Of a DNA stretch of 39,140 nt, positions 1 through 5,200 are shown in pieces (the stretch's first letter is position 1; every line of letters begins with the position of its first letter). The position numbers and the translations under genes were made by a program. Origin of the DNA: a virus; the IMG/VR virus record IMGVR_UViG_3300030329_001617, positions 1-39,140 of that record; one strand, written 5' to 3'. A model generated the notes under the pieces. That model was not told the origin of the DNA. It was given only the letters and a program-made list of their open reading frames with translations, and ran no database searches.

Positions 1-96
1 TCAGTCAGAATTACTGGAAGAATTCGAGAAAATGGCGCAAAAGTGACAAGAATGTGGCAGGAATATGGCAATGGACATTTTACATATAGTACTTAA
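1..96 (+). CDS. C-terminal part of a small unknown protein (5' end outside, or at the other window end)
   Basis: Frame 1 is open from base 1 to a TAA at 94-96 and encodes 31 residues ending in WQEYGNGHFTYST. There is no start in the window's left end. The ATG at 39126 runs to the right end in the frame that would join this one if the molecule is circular, giving a 36-residue protein starting MANGLSVRITGR. It would then be coupled to the tail gene before it by a TAATG overlap. Frame 2 also reads plausibly for 14 residues (ending EEFEKMAQK) before a stop, so the choice of frame is not certain. Function unknown. Confidence 0.45.
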   Translation, partial: SVRITGRIRENGAKVTRMWQEYGNGHFTYST

Positions 97-225
97 ACTC
101 ATAAAAAAAATTTTTGAAAAAAAAATTCGTATATTAAATGTAAAGTGTCAAATTGAGCTATTAGTGTTGGTATTACTAGCTAAAGTGTTGACATTTTACA
201 AATTTGTAAAATGTCTAAAATGTCC
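73..225. promoter_or_regulatory. Cluster of GACATTTTAC-type sites with a 26-bp perfect palindrome
   Basis: Five copies of the half-site GACATTTTAC or its complement lie at 73-83, 140-150 (one mismatch), 188-199, 206-215 and 215-225. The third and fourth form a perfect 26-bp palindrome at 190-215 (arm GACATTTTACAAA). The stretch is very AT-rich and has no convincing gene: an 85-codon frame at 65-322 crosses it but has repeat-derived, low-complexity content. It could be an operator cluster, a replication origin with iteron-like sites, or a binding region for the ParB-like protein encoded at 35831. Which of these is inference. Confidence 0.5.
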
Positions 226-318
226 AATAGTCAAAAAAGTCAATAAAGACGTAGAGTTAATCGGTCGTGCGCGCGTAAATGGTTTTGGAAAAACCTTTTT
301 TGTGATATTTGGTACTAT

Positions 319-606
319 ATGAGACGAGCCAAGAAATCTAAATATAAATATGCTACTATTAATAAGAAGAAATATTACTTCTATATGATAAGGTGGGAAG
401 ATATTACCGGGGATTCAGCACATGCTACGGTAGAAGAGTTTGACAAATTTGAAGTGAGTGAGATGATAACGCAGGCCTATGTATACAAGAAGACTAAAAA
501 ATATTTATATACATTTAGTTCTTATGACACTAAGGATGAAGTATTTAGTGACAGAAACATATTCCCCATGGGTTGTGTTCTTAAGATGGAAAAAATATTA
601 CAATGA
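319..606 (+). CDS. Small conserved phage protein of unknown function
   Basis: It encodes 95 residues with a very basic start (MRRAKKSKYKY). A central WEDITGDSAHATVEEF stretch is followed by YVYKKTKKYLYTFSSY and DRNIFPMGCVLKMEKI. From memory this layout (WxDI, then a K-K-K turn, then a DRNxxPxGCV end) recurs in short proteins of many tailed phages, with no known function. It looks like a compact beta-rich domain. No ribosome site is clear before the ATG. Its last four bases (ATGA) overlap the next gene, so the two are probably translated together. Confidence 0.65.
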   Translation: MRRAKKSKYKYATINKKKYYFYMIRWEDITGDSAHATVEEFDKFEVSEMITQAYVYKKTKKYLYTFSSYDTKDEVFSDRNIFPMGCVLKMEKILQ

Positions 607-746
607 CAGAAGACAAAGAAAAAATAAAAGAGCTAGAAGAAAAAATAGAAAAGCTAGAAAACGAAATAGCTAGTATTAAAGACTATATTGATATGCAGGA
701 GGGTTATTCTAAGGATTTCCCGTCAGCTTCAGAAGTTTTTGATTGA
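603..746 (+). CDS. 47-residue coiled-coil protein
   Basis: The start overlaps the stop of the previous gene as ATGA at 603-606, a typical coupling. The product begins MTEDKEKIKELEEKIEKLEN and has a clean heptad pattern (I/L at a and d) over about residues 8-30, then an acidic tail ending PSASEVFD. It is predicted to form a short helical coiled coil. The last 43 bases run antisense to the end of the small terminase gene, so the two transcription units converge here. Function unknown. The gene is short, but start coupling and heptad pattern support it. Confidence 0.6.
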   Translation: MTEDKEKIKELEEKIEKLENEIASIKDYIDMQEGYSKDFPSASEVFD

Positions 747-1237
747 TCTTTCTTTTCTTCAATCTCCTTAGATTCAGGAGTAACATCTTTTAATAATGCG
801 CCGTAATCATCTAAAATCTTTTTCATCTTGGCTTCTAATTGCTCTTCTGACATGTCTTCTAATCTCCCATGCTTTATTATTTTTCTGTCTATGTATAGTC
901 CTGCTGTCTTGCCACGACTTACTTCAGCATTTACGGCAGAAGAGAAAGACCCTTTCTTTAAAGCTGCATTCTTAATTCTATCTAGCTCAGCTAAATGTCC
1001 TTCATAGGTAACATCATGCTTAGCAATTCTATCTTGTTTTAATTTACCGATATACTCTACCACTAATGGGCTTTGTCTTGGGTTGGTTAGCTCTGATCCT
1101 TCTTGCGGTGCTCTTAATTTTGAGTATCCTGCAAGTATAGCTGCCTCCGTCTTAGTGACTGGGCCTTCAGGGCCTCCATACACTAAGAATTCAGCAAATC
1201 TTTGTTGCATTTCAGTTAATCTTTTTGGTACTCCCAT
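704..1237 (-). CDS. terS: Terminase small subunit (TerS)
   Basis: The N-terminus has the small-terminase helix-turn-helix pattern: LTEMQQRFAEFLVYGG, then TKTEAAILAGYSK, then a SELTNPRQSPLVVEYIGKLK helix. The C-terminal half is helical and charged (EDMSEEQLEAKMKKILDDY). TerS proteins bind phage DNA and load the large subunit at the packaging start. This copy is on the minus strand, 4.6 kb from and opposite to the large subunit gene. An ATG exists at 1246, but it lies inside the -10 box of the promoter at 1245-1273. The ATG at 1237 (177 residues, MGVPKRLTEM) sits 7 bases after that box and is the start chosen here. The transcript would then be leaderless or nearly so. Confidence 0.8.
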   Translation of the reverse strand: MGVPKRLTEMQQRFAEFLVYGGPEGPVTKTEAAILAGYSKLRAPQEGSELTNPRQSPLVVEYIGKLKQDRIAKHDVTYEGHLAELDRIKNAALKKGSFSSAVNAEVSRGKTAGLYIDRKIIKHGRLEDMSEEQLEAKMKKILDDYGALLKDVTPESKEIEEKKDQSKTSEADGKSLE

Positions 1238-1239
1238 AT

Positions 1240-1268
1240 TTGACATTTTAAGGTAAGTGTCCTATATT
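1240..1268 (+). promoter_or_regulatory. Sigma70-like promoter of the 1276 gene
   Basis: TTGACA (1240-1245), a 17-bp spacer and TATATT (1263-1268). Transcription would begin about at 1275, so the ATG at 1276 would be at the very 5' end of the mRNA. It fully overlaps the divergent TerS promoter. Confidence 0.65.
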
Positions 1269-1273
1269 GTCAA
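1245..1273 (-). promoter_or_regulatory. Sigma70-like promoter of the small terminase gene
   Basis: Reading the minus strand: TTGACA (1273-1268), a 17-bp spacer, then TAAAAT (1250-1245). The next ATG lies 7 bases further on, at 1237. The element overlaps a plus-strand promoter at 1240-1268, so the -35 of each covers the -10 region of the other. The two should compete for polymerase. Confidence 0.65.
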
Positions 1274-1275
1274 CT

Positions 1276-1743
1276 ATGACTACGACTAAGAAAGATTCGA
1301 TAGACTTTGAAAAACAAATAGAAAAGCTAAAAACCTCAGACGTTCCTAGCTTTGATGCTGGTCCTTTTGCGCATGATTTAAAACACCATGATGATAGAGG
1401 TGAATTAGATTTAACTAAAGTCATAGATAAATATAAGAAAGACAACATAGATCTCAAGAGTCAATTAGTAGAGAAGGATTCTCTCTTGAAAGGGACAAGA
1501 TCACTCGTGCAAGATTATCTCAAAGCTGGATATAAATATGCCGCTAGAGTTAAGGAGCTAGAGAAGATTAGTAAAGCCCATCAAGCTCAGGTTGGAGAAC
1601 AAATGGTTGAACTTAAGTTTCAAACAACAAAAGCCAATACGTTGGAGAAGCAGGTTTCTGAACTGAAAAAAGATAATAAGAAGTTGGCTCAACATATAGA
1701 TGACTTAACTAATGTTAAAAATAAAGGAGAGTTTGGTAAATGA
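1276..1743 (+). CDS. Coiled-coil protein of unknown function
   Basis: It encodes 155 residues, MTTTKKDSIDFEKQIEKLK onward, rich in K, E, L and Q. Long helices with heptad spacing cover about residues 45-150 (for example ELKFQTTKANTLEKQVSELK), so an extended homo-oligomeric coiled coil is likely. The ATG at 1276 is preferred over the upstream TTG at 1267 because the -10 box overlaps that TTG. No ribosome site is visible, which agrees with a leaderless mRNA. It shares an ATGA overlap with the next gene. It is not a recognised enzyme; a regulatory or scaffolding role is possible. Confidence 0.7.
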   Translation: MTTTKKDSIDFEKQIEKLKTSDVPSFDAGPFAHDLKHHDDRGELDLTKVIDKYKKDNIDLKSQLVEKDSLLKGTRSLVQDYLKAGYKYAARVKELEKISKAHQAQVGEQMVELKFQTTKANTLEKQVSELKKDNKKLAQHIDDLTNVKNKGEFGK

Positions 1744-1985
1744 GATTAAGAGAGTTAATGGGATTCTTACAAGAATTCATGGACAACAAGGGCAAAGGCA
1801 CAAAGGGAGAGCTGGGTGATGCCTCTGTCTTCATGCATGTAGGAAATCATTTAGAAGAATTAAAGAAAATAGAAGTACAAGAGAGTACAATTATTGGTGC
1901 GAACTCGATGAGAATAGTATTTAAACCTCAAGGATTAAAGATGATTAAAGCACCGACAGATAAAGAATCTGGCTTTGAGTTGTAG
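1740..1985 (+). CDS. Small hypothetical protein
   Basis: It encodes 81 residues starting MRLRELMGFLQEFMDNKGKG. The start codon overlaps the previous stop (ATGA at 1740-1743), so it is translationally coupled. The N-terminal helix followed by alternating beta-like stretches (DASVFMHVGNHLEELKKIEV, MRIVFKP) resembles the many short phage proteins with an N-terminal amphipathic helix and a small beta domain. No catalytic motif is visible and the function is unknown. Confidence 0.65.
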   Translation: MRLRELMGFLQEFMDNKGKGTKGELGDASVFMHVGNHLEELKKIEVQESTIIGANSMRIVFKPQGLKMIKAPTDKESGFEL

Positions 1986-2007
1986 CTATGATTTACCTTA
2001 AAAAAAT

Positions 2008-2403
2008 ATGGCTCCAGAGCGAAAATTATATCTTAAACTTAAAAAAAATACACCAGGAATTAAGTGGACTAGGCTTGAAAATCTTAGCTCTCTTGGCACT
2101 CCTGACTGCTTGGGCTACAACAATTCTGGCAACTTTTTTACTGTTGAGTTAAAAGTTACCAAAGGTAAAAAAATTAAATTTTCCCCACATCAAATTGCGT
2201 TTCATGTGACGCATCCGAAGAATACATTTATCTTAGTTGAGGCCCTTGGTCAAAGGTCCTCAAAACTTATTGGCTGGTACTTGTACCGTGGTTCCCGGAT
2301 AAAGGAGCTTGAAGCTTGTGGCTTGGAGCTTGAACCTTGCGCTTGGGGCTTGAAAGCTTGCTGCTTGGAGCTTGTAGCTTGGCCCTTGGAGCCTGAGGCT
2401 TGA
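2008..2403 (+). CDS. VRR-Nuc / PD-(D/E)XK-type nuclease, with a repeat-derived tail
   Basis: The first 95 residues carry a PD-(D/E)XK core: E24 in TRLEN, D33 in GTPDCLGY, then VELKVTKG with E47 and K49, and SPHQIAFH (Q62). This is the arrangement of VRR-Nuc and related structure-specific or Holliday-junction-type nucleases, so a role in resolving phage DNA branches is likely. Residues 100-131 come from the heptamer repeat at 2306-2431. They have a seven-residue period (LEACGLE, LEPCAWG and so on) and are probably an added low-complexity tail. No ribosome site is visible before the ATG. A weak TTGAGT...TAAAAA element precedes it. Confidence 0.7.
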   Translation: MAPERKLYLKLKKNTPGIKWTRLENLSSLGTPDCLGYNNSGNFFTVELKVTKGKKIKFSPHQIAFHVTHPKNTFILVEALGQRSSKLIGWYLYRGSRIKELEACGLELEPCAWGLKACCLELVAWPLEPEA

Positions 2404-2431
2404 TGCTTGTAGCTTGATCCTTGAATCTTGC
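2306..2431 (+). repeat. Degenerate heptamer array, consensus NNCTTGN (best AGCTTGA/G/T)
   Basis: About 18 units of 7 bp, nearly all with a CTTG core, follow one another with two one-base phase slips. They cover the 3' end of the nuclease gene and the gap before the GP88-like gene. A second, shorter array lies at 3222-3265, on the other side of the GP88 cassette and in the same orientation. Confidence 0.85.
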
Positions 2432-2459
2432 AGTATTTTCTGCGTGAAGATCTTCCGGC

Positions 2460-3059
2460 TTAGTGTTTCGGGTATGTGACATTGGTTATTTTCCGGTCCC
2501 AGCATGCTCTGCAGTCCTTGCAGCTGTTGCCTTGATCCATGGCCGGGCAGGTCTTGCTCTTCGTTGACACGGTCGACGTCCACGGCCAGAATTTCACCGG
2601 CTGTTGATCAATCATATGTGAGCTCATTCTAATAATTAAATTTGTTGGTATTATGTCCGGGTCCATGAGCTTCAGGAACCGTGCTTCCCGGGTTGGCATC
2701 CAGTGTTTGGTTGCCGGCGTTCGTTTACATACTTCAAATATTGCTTTTAAATGCTCCGGGCTCTGTATATCTCCTGAATCATGCCATCTAAAAAATTTTT
2801 CTCCGGTGATTAACACCACCATGGCGTCGACCCATTTAGGATGGCCCAATGACTCGAGCCTCCGGGCCAGCGCTGCTTGAACATTGCCAAACCTATACCG
2901 GCCCTTCAATGCATAACAGCCAGCGCAAACGCTGCCTGGGATCTTGACCAGCTTAGCGCCTGTAATACAGCGCGCAGCTGGTAAATTATATGCCGGTCCG
3001 GGCATCTTGGAAGGCTTTGACAGCCCTCCGGTTATTTCTTTTGCTTCTTTCTTTAGCAT
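2460..3059 (-). CDS. GP88-like phage protein, cysteine-rich, possible Fe-S protein
   Basis: It encodes 199 residues. C31, then C45-A-G-C48-Y-A-L-K-G-R-Y-R-F at 45-56, FRWHDSGDIQS at 90-100, C111, THW-like KHWMPTREA at 118-126, and a C-terminal cysteine set C171, C180, C183, C186 (CKDCRACWDR). This set and order match the phage 'gene product 88' family as I remember it. The cysteines suggest bound metal or an Fe-S cluster, but the reaction is not known. The gene is visibly richer in G and C than its neighbours. It starts inside the end of the 48-residue gene before it (ATGCTAA overlap), so they form one minus-strand operon. Confidence 0.75.
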   Translation of the reverse strand: MLKKEAKEITGGLSKPSKMPGPAYNLPAARCITGAKLVKIPGSVCAGCYALKGRYRFGNVQAALARRLESLGHPKWVDAMVVLITGEKFFRWHDSGDIQSPEHLKAIFEVCKRTPATKHWMPTREARFLKLMDPDIIPTNLIIRMSSHMIDQQPVKFWPWTSTVSTKSKTCPAMDQGNSCKDCRACWDRKITNVTYPKH

Positions 3060-3199
3060 TTTTTCTTAATCTTCAGGCCTTGTTGTACTACGAACCACAG
3101 CGCTCTGAAGTCCTTCATTGGCATGTCTTTGATCTCCTGCGCCAGCGATGGCCGGGATCTCTTCACTTGTTTTACTAGTTTCTTTTTTATATCTTTCAT
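3053..3199 (-). CDS. 48-residue basic protein upstream of the GP88-like gene
   Basis: The product begins MKDIKKKLVKQVKRSRPSLA and continues QEIKDMPMKDFRALWFVVQQ to a lysine-rich end. It is helical and basic, with a hydrophobic patch (RALWFVV). An in-frame ATG at 3211 lies in the -10 box of the promoter at 3210-3238, so the ATG at 3199, preceded by GGGAG, is chosen. The stop overlaps the GP88 start by 7 bases. Higher-GC codon use matches GP88, so the two probably moved together. Function unknown; a partner or regulator of GP88 is a guess. Confidence 0.6.
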   Translation of the reverse strand: MKDIKKKLVKQVKRSRPSLAQEIKDMPMKDFRALWFVVQQGLKIKKKC

Positions 3200-3209
3200 A
3201 ATGTCTCCC

Positions 3210-3238
3210 ATTTTATCCTACAGCTTGACGCTTGTCAA
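3210..3238 (-). promoter_or_regulatory. Sigma70-like promoter of the GP88 operon
   Basis: On the minus strand: TTGACA (3238-3233), 17-bp spacer, TAAAAT (3215-3210), then GGGAGACATT and the ATG at 3199. The -35 lies inside the second heptamer array, so the repeat and promoter are physically joined. Confidence 0.6.
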
Positions 3239-3265
3239 ACTTGTTGCTTGTTGCTTGTAGCTTGG
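3222..3265 (+). repeat. Second heptamer array (six AGCTTGN-type units)
   Basis: The units are AGCTTGA, CGCTTGT, AACTTGT, TGCTTGT, TGCTTGT and AGCTTGG, with a two-base gap after the second. They have the same core and orientation as the array at 2306-2431. The two arrays bracket the GP88 cassette. The 84 bp from 3266 to 3349 hold no gene. Confidence 0.8.
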
Positions 3266-3349
3266 CGCTCCGAAGATTTTGTCCTCCAGACGAGCGCCAT
3301 GTTCCTTGGTCAAGAAGCGGCCGTTCTAAGCGGCGCGCTACCTAGTATT

Positions 3350-3499
3350 TTAACTTGACCCCAGATCTGACTGGCTTGCATCCGGACTCTTTATTACTTT
3401 AAGCGTTCCAATCAGATCAGGGCTCAAGTTTTGCGGGTCCGAGGGGTTTGTTATGATGTACCCCTCAGCGTCCCAAATCTGTTTACTGTGAAAGCGCAT
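3350..3499 (-). CDS. 49-residue hypothetical protein
   Basis: The product begins MRFHSKQIWDAEGYIITNPS and continues DPQNLSPDLIGTLKVIK to a short polar tail. The frame is open upstream to ATGs at 3526 and 3529, but these overlap the -10 box of the promoter at 3525-3553, so the ATG at 3499 is the better start. The WDxEGYIIT strand-turn pattern looks like a genuine small domain. It shares the higher GC of the GP88 region. Function unknown. Coding status rests on codon-like composition and the promoter. Confidence 0.5.
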   Translation of the reverse strand: MRFHSKQIWDAEGYIITNPSDPQNLSPDLIGTLKVIKSPDASQSDLGSS

Positions 3500-3524
3500 A
3501 ATTTTTCTTTGTAAACATGATCCC

Positions 3525-3553
3525 ATCATATATTATCTGGGACCAGCTGTCAA
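3525..3553 (-). promoter_or_regulatory. Sigma70-like promoter upstream of the 49-residue ORF
   Basis: On the minus strand: TTGACA (3553-3548), 17-bp spacer, TATGAT (3530-3525). Expected transcription start is near 3518, about 19 bases before the ATG at 3499. Confidence 0.6.
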
Positions 3554-3565
3554 GCGTCACGATAC

Positions 3566-3588
3566 TTTATCCCCGCCCGTGGGTGGGG
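3566..3588. repeat. GC hairpin element, copy 1 of a 23-bp exact repeat
   Basis: TTTAT is followed by CCCCGCCC, GT and GGGTGGGG. In plus-strand RNA the arms pair except for one G-U, with a 4-base loop. In minus-strand RNA one A-C mismatch remains. It lies just after the stop of the last tiny minus-strand ORF, so it may end that transcript. An identical copy is at 5708-5730. Confidence 0.7.
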
Positions 3589-3589
3589 C

Positions 3590-3655
3590 TCAAGTATAGA
3601 AGTACAATATAAATATTGTAACTACACCTGCCATTATCATTTCCCAAAGTTCCAT
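3590..3655 (-). CDS. 21-residue membrane peptide
   Basis: The sequence runs MELWEMIMAGVVTIFILYF then YT and stop. A single hydrophobic segment spans about residues 6-19. The ATG directly follows the TAA of the preceding 23-residue peptide with no spacer, so it would be translated by re-initiation. It is one of three tiny ORFs in a row on this strand. Phage micro-membrane proteins of this size can affect host membranes or lysis, but no function can be read from the sequence. Confidence 0.45.
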   Translation of the reverse strand: MELWEMIMAGVVTIFILYFYT

Positions 3656-3727
3656 TTATCTGGGAAGAGCAAATAATATTAACACATGAAATAATATCAA
3701 CATACATATCCAAAATGTGTAACCCAT
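3656..3727 (-). CDS. 23-residue membrane peptide
   Basis: The peptide MGYTFWICMLILFHVLILFA, then LPR, is almost wholly a single membrane-spanning helix. A perfect GGAGG (3738-3734) lies 6 bases before the ATG, inside the last codons of the preceding 32-residue ORF, which is strong evidence for translation of so short a frame. It is followed immediately by another membrane peptide. Function unknown. Confidence 0.5.
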   Translation of the reverse strand: MGYTFWICMLILFHVLILFALPR

Positions 3728-3728
3728 T

Positions 3729-3827
3729 TTATTCCTCCGTATTTATACAATCAATACATAATGTTTCACTAGACCATTCGTCTGGCTTCGGTGTACATCC
3801 GCAATGACTACAATTTATTTCTTTCAT
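3729..3827 (-). CDS. 32-residue zinc-finger-like peptide
   Basis: The product begins MKEINCSHCGCTPKPDEWSS and continues ETLCIDCINTEE. The two CxxC pairs (C6, C9 and C28, C31 region, with an extra C at 11) form a compact zinc-ribbon pattern. It is the first gene of a three-peptide minus-strand operon. The promoter's -10 box ends 6 bases before the ATG, so the mRNA may be leaderless, although GGAG also lies in that gap. It could be a small DNA- or protein-binding regulator. Confidence 0.5.
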   Translation of the reverse strand: MKEINCSHCGCTPKPDEWSSETLCIDCINTEE

Positions 3828-3833
3828 AACTCC

Positions 3834-3862
3834 TATATAATCCCTATTGACAAGTTTGTCAA
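3834..3862 (-). promoter_or_regulatory. Minus-strand promoter of the tiny-peptide operon
   Basis: On the minus strand: TTGACA (3862-3857), 17-bp spacer, TATATA (3839-3834). Its -35 is one arm of the palindrome TTGACAAGTTTGTCAA (3847-3862). The other arm is the -35 of the divergent plus-strand promoter. Confidence 0.6.
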
Positions 3863-3875
3863 GCTCTGATATATT
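3847..3875 (+). promoter_or_regulatory. Plus-strand promoter of the 3900 gene, with palindromic -35 region
   Basis: TTGACA (3847-3852), 17-bp spacer, TATATT (3870-3875). The leader contains CAGAAAGCGA (3881-3890), also found before the 4972 gene, then a GAGGT ribosome site. The shared inverted repeat with the divergent promoter is a good candidate operator. Confidence 0.7.
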
Positions 3876-3899
3876 TAAATCAGAAAGCGAGGTCAATAA

Positions 3900-4910
3900 A
3901 TGACGCGAATAAGACTAAATAACGAATACAGGCAGAAATTCTTTAATAGAATAAAACATGTATTTGAAGAAGAAATGACGCAAGAAAAAGAGGGATACTT
4001 TCAAGCTAGAGAGAATGTTAATGAAGCATACTCTAAAGTGTTTCCCCTTGCTAAAGAAGTGGTGGAAAGAACAAATCTACCTGAAGATGTAAAAGTATTA
4101 CAAGGGTTTAAAAAGAAATATGGTAGTCCTTGTGATGTGGTAGCAAAAGATAAATGCTTTTATTTTGCAACTACTAAAGAAGAAGCAGATGAAGAAAGAG
4201 ATGAGGTTGATACAGATGATGAAAAGAAAACTGTTCAATCACATTTTGATTTTGGTCTGTATGGTAGTTTAGACGGAAACGATTACCATAGTAGAGATGA
4301 TGAGAAAAAAGCGTTTGCTTATGCTTATTTCAGGGAAGAACTAAAAGATAAAGGTTTAAATCCTGACATTATAGCTCAAATGAAAAACAAAGATGATAAC
4401 CCACATAAAACTAAACACATGGAACTTAATGACAAGTTTCTTGGTTATAGTGGTCGTTATTCTTCTTATAATTCTGATGATGATAATTCTAATGGCTTGA
4501 CTAAAAAGTTTGATAGTCAATGGTACGTAGATATTATTGGAACATCACATTGTAGACAAAGAGCTATACCTTGTAGTCGTAAAGAGTTTGAAATCTTTAT
4601 GGGTTGGAGAGCAGTTAAAGGACAACTTGTTGCTAAACATCAAACTTGGGTTGATAGTTTAGAAGCTCAATACCAAAAAGTTAAAGAGGGTTTAAAAGCA
4701 TACAGATATATGGAAGAAGCAATTAAATTCTGTGAAGAACTTGGTATCAAGGTTGATGAAGCAGAAATGGTTAGGTCTAATTCAACAGGACTAATGATTT
4801 ACGAACCAAGCAACTTGGCTAGTTTAATCAAAGGTATGAAGAATAAAACTAAAACTAGAGAACAAAAAATTGCGGAACGTATGCAATACGAAGCAAAACA
4901 ATCTGCATAA
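3900..4910 (+). CDS. Unknown 336-residue phage protein, possibly Nmad5-like
   Basis: The N-terminal 80 residues are helical (MTRIRLNNEYRQKFFNRIKH, then a long amphipathic helix to about 55). A NLPEDVKVLQGFKKKYG turn follows and then a beta-like, very acidic middle (residues 95-200, with DTDD and NSDDDNSNG runs). The C-terminal 100 residues are again helical. The opening arrangement reminds me of Nmad5, a family placed by comparative genomics among nucleotide-modification-associated proteins, but this is a weak memory match. GAGGT 9 bases before the ATG and a good promoter support expression. It is the first gene of a four-gene plus-strand unit ending at the 5682 terminator. Confidence 0.65.
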   Translation: MTRIRLNNEYRQKFFNRIKHVFEEEMTQEKEGYFQARENVNEAYSKVFPLAKEVVERTNLPEDVKVLQGFKKKYGSPCDVVAKDKCFYFATTKEEADEERDEVDTDDEKKTVQSHFDFGLYGSLDGNDYHSRDDEKKAFAYAYFREELKDKGLNPDIIAQMKNKDDNPHKTKHMELNDKFLGYSGRYSSYNSDDDNSNGLTKKFDSQWYVDIIGTSHCRQRAIPCSRKEFEIFMGWRAVKGQLVAKHQTWVDSLEAQYQKVKEGLKAYRYMEEAIKFCEELGIKVDEAEMVRSNSTGLMIYEPSNLASLIKGMKNKTKTREQKIAERMQYEAKQSA

Positions 4911-4915
4911 TTAAT

Positions 4916-4949
4916 TTGACATTATTGGGATAATGATGTATTATCCCAA
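4916..4949 (+). promoter_or_regulatory. Promoter with a perfect 10-bp inverted-repeat operator
   Basis: TTGACA (4916-4921), 17-bp spacer, TATTAT (4939-4944). A perfect inverted repeat, TTGGGATAAT (4925-4934) and ATTATCCCAA (4940-4949), fills the spacer and covers the -10. A dimeric repressor bound there would block polymerase. The same bases could fold as a hairpin after the 4910 stop, but no T run follows. The leader again has CAGAAAGCGA (4956-4965). Confidence 0.6.
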
Positions 4950-4971
4950 TATAAACAGAAAGCGATAAAAC

Positions 4972-5199
4972 ATGAAAACACAAACACAAATAAACATACC
5001 AGAAAACTTCTTTATAACTTATTATGCAAACAAACATCAGAAGTTTATAACTCGTAAAGGTCAATGGACTAATCCAGACACAGAAAAACAAGGAAAGTAT
5101 TTTGTATCAAAGGACGGCAAACCTTGTTTCATCTATTGGGATTTAGATGCAGACGGCTGGAGAATGGCAACTTGGGCTATGACAATTAAGGAAAGATAA
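4972..5199 (+). CDS. Small hypothetical protein
   Basis: It encodes 75 residues, starting MKTQTQINIPENFFITYYAN. Aromatic and beta-rich: strands around FITYYA, KYFVSKDG, PCFIYWDLDADGWRMATWAM. The core (a yxsk-G-pcf.YwdlDadGwR.At) resembles a small single-domain phage protein of unknown function. It has its own operator-type promoter and the CAGAAAGCGA leader. It is followed after one base by the zinc-ribbon gene. Confidence 0.65.
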   Translation: MKTQTQINIPENFFITYYANKHQKFITRKGQWTNPDTEKQGKYFVSKDGKPCFIYWDLDADGWRMATWAMTIKER

Positions 5200-5200
5200 A

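Noticed and set aside
65-322. 85-codon plus-strand frame
   Set aside because: It runs through the palindrome and its repeats, has low-complexity K/I/L/V content and no ribosome site, and overlaps the end of the 1-96 frame.
479-673. 64-codon frame overlapping the 319 and 603 genes
   Set aside because: Its K/R-rich translation is an out-of-frame reading of two genes that are joined by an ATGA overlap.
2260-2583. Minus-strand frames across the heptamer array
   Set aside because: They consist mostly of repeat-derived Q/A/S/K peptides and conflict with the nuclease core and the GP88 end.
2653-3178. Plus-strand frames opposite the GP88 operon
   Set aside because: They are antisense to a gene with clear cysteine motifs and lack any recognisable pattern.
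2306-3265. CRISPR array
   Set aside because: The heptamers are contiguous with no unique spacers and no cas genes are near.
3300-3600. tRNA gene in the GC-rich gap
   Set aside because: No GTTCRANNC T-arm with a matching acceptor stem could be found; hairpins there are simple.
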